DNA of 64,000 bases from Datura wrightii (lineage: Eukaryota > Streptophyta > Magnoliopsida > Solanales > Solanaceae). The stretch lies in contig JASDFA010000006.1 in the NCBI GenBank assembly GCA_035772735.1, positions 67,286,001-67,350,000 on the forward strand, given 5' to 3'. The notes beneath the pieces are model-generated. The model worked only from the letters and a program-made list of their open reading frames with translations, made no database searches and was not told the DNA's origin. A program made the position numbers and the translations under genes. Positions 56,816-64,000 of this stretch are shown piece by piece (the first letter of the stretch is position 1; every line of letters starts with the position of its first letter).

Positions 56816-57440
56816 ACCCAACTGAGATTGAAAGCTTTTTGGGCCTAGCTGGCTACTACAGGTGGTTTGTAGAGGGATTTTCATCCATTGCTGCACCTTT
56901 GACTAAGTTGACCCAGAAGAAGGTCAAATTCCAGTGGTCCGATGCTTGTGAAAAGATATTTTAGGAGTTCAAGACTCAACTTACTTCAGCTCCAATTTTG
57001 ACCGATGGTTTTGTAATGTATTGTGATGCCTATAGAATTGGACTCAGTTTTATGTTGATGCAGCATGGTAAGGTGATATCTTATGCTTCTAGACAACTTA
57101 AGGCTCATGAGAAGAATTATCCAACGCATGACCTTGAGTTAGCAGCGGTGGTGTTTGCCTTGAAGATTTAGAGGCACTATTTGTATGGGATGCATGTGGA
57201 TGTGTTCATGGACCACAAGAGCCTTAGTATGTGTTCACTCAGAAAGGCTTGAATTTACGGTAAAGGAGATGACTTGTGCTTCTCAAGGACTATGACATGA
57301 GTGTTCTTTATCATCCAGGGATGGCCAATATAGTGGCTGACACTCTTAGCAGATTGTCTATGGAGAGTGTGACTCATATGAGATAGGGAAAGAAGGAGTT
57401 GGCTAGAGACGTCCATCGACTTGCTCGTTTAGGGGTTTTC
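56816..57440 (+). pseudogene. Element D RNase H
   Basis: [39 protein letters not shown] (catalytic Asp kept), [29 protein letters not shown], then MDHKSL and ADTLSRLSMESV. Stops are near 56963, 57168 and 57384; about six codons (the LPEG stretch) are missing before DGFVMYC. Confidence 0.9.
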
Positions 57441-57446
57441 CTTACA

Positions 57447-57602
57447 GATTCAGCAGATAGAGGTGTTATTGTGTAGAACGGATTGGAATCTTCATTGGTG
57501 ACAGAAGTTAAGGCAAGACAACATGATTCAATAGATAGTGGTGTTATTGTGCATAACGGATTGGAATCTTCATTAGTGACAAAAGTTAAGACAAGGCAAT
57601 AT
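57447..57602 (+). repeat. 78-bp in-frame tandem duplication in element D pol
   Basis: Copies at 57447-57524 and 57525-57602 encode DS-D-GVIV-NGLESSLVT-VK-RQ twice. They differ by several bases, and only the first has a TAG in place of a codon. Other elements have one copy here (B at 29407, C at 42115). Confidence 0.9.
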
Positions 57603-58700
57603 GAGGATCCTATCTTAGTGAAATTGAAGGAAGCTATCCAGAATCAGAAAGTGAAGGTTTTCTCCCAAGGGGGAGATGGTGTACTTCGATATCAGGGCCG
57701 ACTATGTGTTCCAGATATAGATGACTTGAGAGAGTGGATATTAAGAGAGGCTCATAGCTATCAATATTCTATCCATCCAGGTGCCACCAAGATGTACTGT
57801 GATCTATGGGAAGTCTATTGGTTGAATGGCATGAAGAAGGATATTGCAGCATTTGTGGCTAAGCATCAAAATTGTCGATAGGTAATTGTCGAGCATCAAA
57901 GATCTAGAGGTATGACTCAAGATATTAGTATTCCTACTTGAAAGTAGGAATAAATAAATATGGACTTCATTACAGGTTTGTCGCGTACACACTGAGAACA
58001 TGATTCTATATGGGTGATTATGGACCGGATGACTAAGTCAGCATATTTTCTACCAGTTAAGACTATAGATTTAGCCGAGGAGTATGCTAGACATTACATT
58101 CGGGAGTTGGTCAGTTCGCATGGTGTTCCTTTATCCATTATTTCTAATAGGGATACTCACATCACCTCACAGTTTTGGAGATTATTTCAGAAGGGCCTTA
58201 GTACCTATAGGTGAAGCTTAGAAAACTTTTCACCCACAGATAGATGGTCAGGATGAATGGACCATTCAGACTTTGGAGGACATGTTGGGAGCTTGCATGA
58301 TTGATTTCAAATATAGCTGGAATGATCACTAGCCTCTCATTGAGTTTTCCTATAATAACAGTTATCACTCCAGCATTCAAATGGCTCCGTTTGAGGCTTT
58401 TTATAGGCGGAGGTGTAGATCACCTATCGGATGGTTTGAGGTAGGCGAGGTAATGGAGAAAGTTCAACTTATCAGGGGAAGGTTGAAAACAACCTAGAGT
58501 CGTCAGAAATCATATGCGGATGTTAGGAGGAGAGAGATAGAGTCCGAGGTCGATGATTAGGTATTTCTGAAGGTTTCACCCATGAAGGGGTTGATGAGGT
58601 TTGGCCAGAAGAGGAAGCTTAGTCCCCAATATGTTGGTCCTTACAGGATTTTGAGGTGCATTGGCAATAAGACCTATGAGTTGGAGTTTTCCCGCAGAGT
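57603..58700 (+). pseudogene. Element D integrase, broken
   Basis: The zinc domain is kept in part (HPGATKMYCDL, but CPNCQ reads HQNCR). The core has SIWVIMDRMTKSAYFLPVKT, EEYARHYIRELV and SIISNRDTHITSQFW. The catalytic Glu region is decayed ([15 protein letters not shown]). Stops at 57879, 57941, 57995, 58212 and 58330 break it. A short deletion near 58455 removes the usual link before MEKVQLI. Confidence 0.88.
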
Positions 58701-58789
58701 TAGCATCAGTGCATCCAGTTTTCCATGTGTCCTTGTTGAAAAAGTGCATTGGTGATCTAGCTTTAGTTATGCTGGTAAAGAGCATTGGG

Positions 58790-58987
58790 GTGAAGGATAA
58801 CCTCACTTATGAGGAGGTTCCTGTTGAGATTCTTGACCGTCAGGATCAGAAGTTGAGGAGCAAAGAGGTCCCTTCAGTGAAAGCCCTTTGGAGGAACCAG
58901 CTTTTAGAGAGAGCTACTTGGGAGGCCGAAGCAGATATGATGGCTAAGTACCCTCACCTTTACCCTTCCAGCTCAGTTTCAACATGA
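58790..58987 (+). pseudogene. Element D chromodomain end of pol
   Basis: DNLTYEEVPVEILDRQDQKL, RSKEVPSVKALW, LLERATWEAEADMMAKYPHLYPS, ending at TGA 58985-58987. This segment is still open and gives the Tekay-type assignment. Confidence 0.9.
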
Positions 58988-59217
58988 GGTATTAGTTTCT
59001 TCCTTCGCACTCTATTAAGTTTCATGTCACATTCATGTCTCTCAGTTCCTTTCATGTCTTAGTATGCATGTATGATTCATAAATTCAGTTTAGTATATGT
59101 ATCACAGTTCAGACTTAATCACTTCATCAGTGTTCAGTCTATAGCTTCTAGTTTTGGGATTGTAGCTCTTTCCCTATCTTTCCAGCTATGTTAGTCTCCA
59201 TTCGAGGATGAATATTC

Positions 59218-59232
59218 CCGAGGGGGAGATAA
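59218..59232 (+). other. Polypurine tract of element D
   Basis: CGAGGGGGAGATAA directly before the 3' LTR start TGTGACACTCC. Confidence 0.88.
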
Positions 59233-62200
59233 TGTGACACTCCAAAAGTCTCTAAGATCAGATCCTAGACGTAAAATGGGGAAAACAGTAGAATTTACAC
59301 TAGATCACAAGACGAACAGTCAAGTGACCTGTTAGTACACTTGACGGATCACCAAGTGATTCGTTAAGTGAGAAAAGTTAGAGAAATTATAAGATTCAGA
59401 GAGTCTTAATGACTGGAGCAGTGATCCGTTAAGTGTGATGATGAATCGTTAAAAGGAGGCATTAGGTGAGGATCAAAGAGATGAATTATGCTTCAGGGGT
59501 AACAGATGGATGATGAAGACCCGTCAAGAGAACTAACTATCATCAAGTGATATGTTAGGTCTGCCAGGGGTGAATTCTCAGCCGAGTTATTATGGGTATT
59601 TGCATACTTCCTATGTTCTTAACTCCTAAATTAAGTCATTTTAAGCTTTCAAAAGGATTTCCTAGAGGGTTTTATTCAGCTCTAACCCTCATTCTATTCC
59701 TAACATCTGAAGTTGAAGATCATATCGTCTCAAATCCTTAAGGTATCAAGGTTCTTCTTCTTCTCAAATTCTCTTGGGTCTCAAACCCTAGCAAGAATTC
59801 CATCAAGCCTAGGTATGTGGGGTTATGAATGGGAAATTTCTTTCACCCTCATGTCCAATCCAATCTCAATTTCATGAATTCAAGTCTCTAATTATGATTT
59901 TCTTACAAATCTAGGGTTAGATCTAATTTTGATGAAAAACTCTATGACCTCTTTAATTTTGATTCTCTCATGTTCCAATCCATGATTATGATTTTAATTA
60001 CATGTTTTCTACTAAGATTTCTTATGAACCTATATTTTCAAGTTATGATGAATTACCTCATTATGTATAGATTTCATGAATTTCAAGCTTATGTATCTGT
60101 CACAATCCAAGCTGGGACCCCGGATGGATACACGGGACCTAGAACCATGAATGGCTCCAAGATAACCCATAGTACATACATAGCATGACTTAAAAGCATA
60201 ATCGAGTGAAAAACAACATGAACATGAATAAGTGAAAGATTAAATATCATAAAATGATATCAAATGATAACAACACAACGTTGAATCTCAAAGATGAACA
60301 TACTAATCTATGTCTAAAAAGCATCTATTATTTGATGAGATGCTAGGCTAAGCCCCCAGCTAACTTCAAGCCTGAAACTAAACTGACATAATAGGTCTAA
60401 ATTGATAGATATCCTCGGATGATAAGGACTCATCAAAGCAAGGGTTGAACTGGTCTGAGATAGGAGCAATTTATTGATGAGATTGGGCTGGATCACCTGA
60501 ACCTATATCATGAGACGATATAGCATAGAGTATGTGGTCAGTACTTGAAATATACTGAGTATGTAAAGTAAGTAAAACATGCTTTGTAAAACATTAGCTG
60601 AAATCAAGCATATAAATCAAAAGATCGTGAGAATCAGGACTGCATGCCGAAAGCCATATCTGAGATATACATAATCATAAGATGGGTATCATAACTGAAC
60701 ATAGTGACCCAAGATTTAAAAATAGAAATCATATGACCTGTCATACTTGAAATAGTAAGTAAAAGCTCACAAACTTATCATTAGGTCAACATGCTAATTA
60801 AAACATAATATCATAAGTCATGAACATGAGTAACTGAAATCATGAGGAACAATGGGAGGCTCGTCATAACCGACACCATCACGATAGAGCTTACATTATG
60901 CCCCAACTATCACACTCAAGTCGGCAGAGCTATCCAAGACCTTGTCAGGGCTAAGGACGCTAAGAAATGATGATATTGATATCAAGCTGAGCCCCTTGGG
61001 GCAGGGAAAACTCTCTTGAGAGGTCCTAAATATATATATCTATGTTGGCACATAATTTATGAGACCGAAGAACCTCAAAACCCCAAGCCTACTTGGTGCT
61101 AGACACTACTCCCAAAACAAGCATAGTGCTCATATAATCATATTCTCAAAACATAGCTTGAATCTAAAAATTGGGAGTCTTGACTCCAAACCATGTCATA
61201 AGTTGATCTTATTTTCCTTGACTAAATCATAAATAAATACTTAACTTGCATGGGCTTGCCCAAATCATAAAATCATGCATACTTGAAATAGACTTCACAA
61301 GTCAAAATCATAAATTCATAAGTTGAGAGTTCATAAACATTCATGCATACTAGATATCTCATCATTCTTGAAATCATCGATTATAAACTTGAGTTTTCAT
61401 AAAACTTGCATAATAGGGCATAATTTCTAATAACTTGAAATCATGAATTTATAATCAAATTGAGTGTAAAATCTACCTTTTAAAATTAAAACATACATTA
61501 GAACATGAGGAGGTTAGACCCATAAACATAGCATAGATAATTCTATAGAATTAGGTTAAAACCCTAGAAATTAACAGACTTGATTTGAAACTTGAATTCA
61601 TGAAGCTGAGGAGAAATTTGGGCATGAGGGTGGAAGAAATCCCTCATTCATGACCCTGCATATCTAGGTAAACTGATTTCCAACCTGGTCTTAAAAGCCC
61701 AAGAGGATTGAAGAAGAACTTGAGGAGAATTCTAGTTTGATCTTGGAAGAGAACTTCAATATAATGCATGCATGGGAGCCTAATGACTTAGTCTAGGCTA
61801 AACCCTCTTTAGAAACTCCTTACCGAGCTCAAAACAACATCATAAAGAAGTTAGGAGCTTAGGAATTTATAAAAATACCCTCGAGAATATGCAGTTAAAA
61901 ACTGTCTGTCAGGCACCACCGGTCGTACCACGAGTCGCACCCACAAACAATGACTCTTGGTTTCCTCTCGTAGGAAGTCTAGTAAATTTCTCCAGGCTCA
62001 CTTTTTCTCAAACCACGGGCCTCACAACGACTCGTTGTTTCCTAAAATGAGTCATACCATGGCTCATGTTTAGGGTCTCTATCTCACAACCTGACATCCC
62101 ACGACTACATATAATGGCTCATTATTTCCTACAATAAGTCGTAGCATGACCAGTTACACCAAACAATGAGTCGTACCTTGAATCGTAGGTTCCGGGTCTG

Positions 62201-63484
62201 ACAACTAGTAGCTCACCATGACTCCTGACCATAACTCATTACATCAACCTACTACTCATTCCACGAGTCGTTATTATTGGCTTGGGAACACTGCCTGCTC
62301 ACCACGACTCTCTCCTACGACCCCGACTAAGGAACAATGACTCATACCACGAGTCGTTCTGAGAGAAAATGCAATTTTTTTGCTGAATCTGCTATATGTA
62401 TAGGGCTTTATTATAGGGACTTTTGGGGTGTTATAGTATCATGACTGATCTTCGATATTGTTTTTATGGCTAGTTCACATATGTTAAGATATTTATGAAT
62501 TTCATGATCTAAACTAGTCCAGGAAAATCCAAGTATGTTTCATGATTATGATATGAGCACTATGTATATTGTAGGAGTAGTATTTAACACCAAGCGGATA
62601 AGAGTTTGAAATAGCGCAAGTCCCATAGCAACGTGCCACCATAGGATGAGGGTTCCTTGCCAGTTGAGAGTGTCTCCCTCATCCCTAGCCTAAGGAGTCC
62701 TCTCCAGTTGAGAGTGTCTTCCTTACGCTACTAGGCTCATGAGTGGATATCACGCCTTCATGGTTCATACCCTTGGAAAGGTATGGATACAGCTCCCATC
62801 AAGGGTTATAAGCTACACTCCATGTGTGCTTACTTAGATTATGTCGGTTATAAGAATCTCCCACTATTTTGTGATTTCTCTACATATGTTCATGTTCACG
62901 CTTCATGATATTATGACCTATGATATTTTCTCTCAATATTCACCTTATGAGGATTTACTTATGATTTCATTCATGTCCAGCTTTATGATTCAATTTCAAA
63001 AACCTTGAGCCGTTGTATTTGGTTTATGATCAGAAATTCATGTTTTAGCTTACCTTTATCTTATACTCATGATTTCGGAATATCGTTTTACTACCATATT
63101 TTAGGGATCCTACATACTCAATACATTCAAAGTACTGACTGCATACTTTTTCACTATATCATCTCATGATATAGGTTTAGGTAATCAATCTCAGCCTCGC
63201 AACTTGGTTCAATCTCGCTCCAACTTCAGCACAGTTTTGATGAGTCCTCATCATTCGAGGACGTTAGTTTTAATGCATGTTCTTTTTATATCATTTTAGT
63301 TTTCTACTTTAGTCGAGCTAGTTGGGGGTTTTGTCCCTTCAGTTCATCATATGATTAGAGGCTCTCAAACATGATGTATAGATACTCAGTTGTTTGACTT
63401 GTCATCTCAGTTTTGACGGTTTATGATATCTTAGACTTCTGCTTATGATTAGTTGCATGATTTATTTCCGCTTAGTTTTACGCT
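59233..63484 (+). repeat. 3' LTR of element D, interrupted
   Basis: Pieces 59233-60097 and 62436-63484. R/U5 hairpins TATATCAT/ATGATATA near 63155-63173 and GTCCTC/GAGGAC near 63244-63262 are present. The last roughly 100 bases of U5 lie beyond the insertion at 63485. Confidence 0.88.
60098..62435 (-). mobile_element. Solo LTR in the D 3' LTR, minus strand
   Basis: 2338 bp, plus-strand TGTCACAATCC...GGGGTGTTATA, between GTATC duplications (60093-60097, 62436-62440). The empty site is in the D 5' LTR at 48314. Reversed R hairpin TATATCATGAGACGATATA is near 60505, and an array of ACGAGTCGT, GACTCGTTG and ACGACTC words at 61920-62365. Its minus-strand start is TATAACACCCC. No internal region. 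Confidence 0.94.
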
Positions 63485-64000
63485 TGTTCGGGATTTTGCT
63501 TTGGGTATAAAGCTACACGCAAGTGCACGTGGTCGAACAAGTAGTAAAGTGGCTTAAGTAAGCTAAGTATCGATCCCACGGGGACTGGGATAAGGTAGCA
63601 ATCTACCTCAAGTGTACTATATTTTAACTCTAACAATGAAGACAACAGTGCAAAGAAGAGTTTGATATTTTGATTTCTAATTTTATCCTAAATCTACAAA
63701 GATTATATAATTTGAGTCTGAACTATGAATGTGAGCATGCTGAGGTTAAACGAACATGTAAGGAAATAAATTATCGGTATAATTTGGTTAACTTTTCCTC
63801 CAGTTGCTAGTCAAGAACTATTGCCAATGGATTAAAACTCTCGTATTTAACCCAACTTAAGAATCATGAATCGTCCACCTACATTTCTGTGATTAAACGA
63901 AATTCATGTTCTAGCCATACAAAACCGGTTCCTTAATTGACTAATACGACTTTTAGGTATATTTCTATCCTGAAGGTAAATCAATTCTCAATTTTCCCAA
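63485..64000 (-). mobile_element. Athila-like LTR in the D 3' LTR, cut by the window end
   Basis: Starts TGTTCGGGA at 63485, the reverse of the CGAACA end of LTR A. It is followed by CACGCAAGTGCACGTGGTCG, ACTTTACTAC and GATCGATACTTAGC-type stretches that align with A's U5 in reverse over the full 516 bp, at clearly lower identity than A's own pair. The flank ACGCT (63480-63484) is one target-site half. Solo or part of a full element cannot be told. Confidence 0.85.

Larger units (their letters stand above)
20782..63484 (+). mobile_element. Element D, old Tekay-like chromovirus, host of most other insertions
   Basis: The 5' LTR is in pieces: 20782-21380, 48055-48693 and 52504-53311. The internal part is 53312-59232. 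The 3' LTR runs from 59233, with gaps, beyond 63484. Both LTR copies begin with an AACACC/GACACTCCAAAAG stretch followed by AGGACGAAC..CAAGTGACCTG words. Removing the insertions from the 5' LTR leaves about 2.0 kb. Element B, an hAT element, a MITE, a solo LTR and an Athila-like LTR all lie inside it. The right LTR end is not reached before the insertion at 63485. Confidence 0.85.

Noticed and set aside
1..64000. Host protein-coding genes, tRNA or rRNA genes
   Set aside because: Every long ORF is explained by a transposable element or its antisense shadow, and I recognised no RNA gene by eye; a tRNAscan or Rfam search could still find a small one.

Overview
This window is plant nuclear DNA made almost entirely of transposable elements; I see no convincing host gene and no RNA gene. 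The retrotransposon lineages present (Tekay/Del-like chromoviruses, an Athila-like Ty3/gypsy lineage, a UBN2-type copia gag), a BED-finger hAT element, a CTCCCT-type MITE and a 'putative plant transposon protein' ORF point to a repeat-rich eudicot. A member of the Solanaceae seems most likely, but that is inference from memory of the families.

Layout. 1-4159: minus-strand LTR (F, Tekay-like, carrying a 39-bp minisatellite) inserted in the gag start of a minus-strand Athila-like element (E), whose primer site and 5' LTR lie at 4370-6057. 6058-8281: relic LTR (H). 8282-9520: decayed copia-type gag gene on the minus strand with its upstream region. 9526-19425: complete young Athila-like element (A), flanked by a perfect 5-bp GTTGG duplication and with LTRs that differ by about twenty bases and a 6-bp indel. 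It keeps gag and protease, lacks reverse transcriptase, RNase H and integrase, and carries a third ORF behind what looks like its own promoter and an intron. 19431-20781: AT-rich DNA, a MITE relic and another LTR relic.

20782 to 63484 is one old chromovirus, D, opened repeatedly by later insertions. Its 5' LTR holds element B (21381-48054) and a 3.8-kb hAT element (48694-52503). B carries a solo LTR in its 5' LTR (22760-25296). In its 3' LTR it carries another solo LTR (31585-34003) and a whole element C (34037-46315), and C itself has a solo LTR inside its protease gene (38031-40311). D has a MITE in its reverse transcriptase (55899-56678), a solo LTR in its 3' LTR (60098-62435) and an Athila-like LTR (63485 to the window end). 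Most boundaries are fixed by TG/CA ends, target-site duplications and an uninterrupted second copy in the window. All coding regions are broken, often by stops that fit C-to-T change.

The less ordinary signals are: (1) element A's ORF3 module, with CpG-rich palindromes copied from the LTR promoter region, a TATA box, a splice donor, an intron and a splice acceptor; (2) a two-hairpin cassette in R/U5 of the Tekay-like LTRs whose stems change in sequence but keep pairing; (3) family-specific arrays of short palindromic words in the 5' part of the LTRs, including a CGCGATGG/CGTGCCACGGAG type shared by Athila-like and Tekay-like LTRs.
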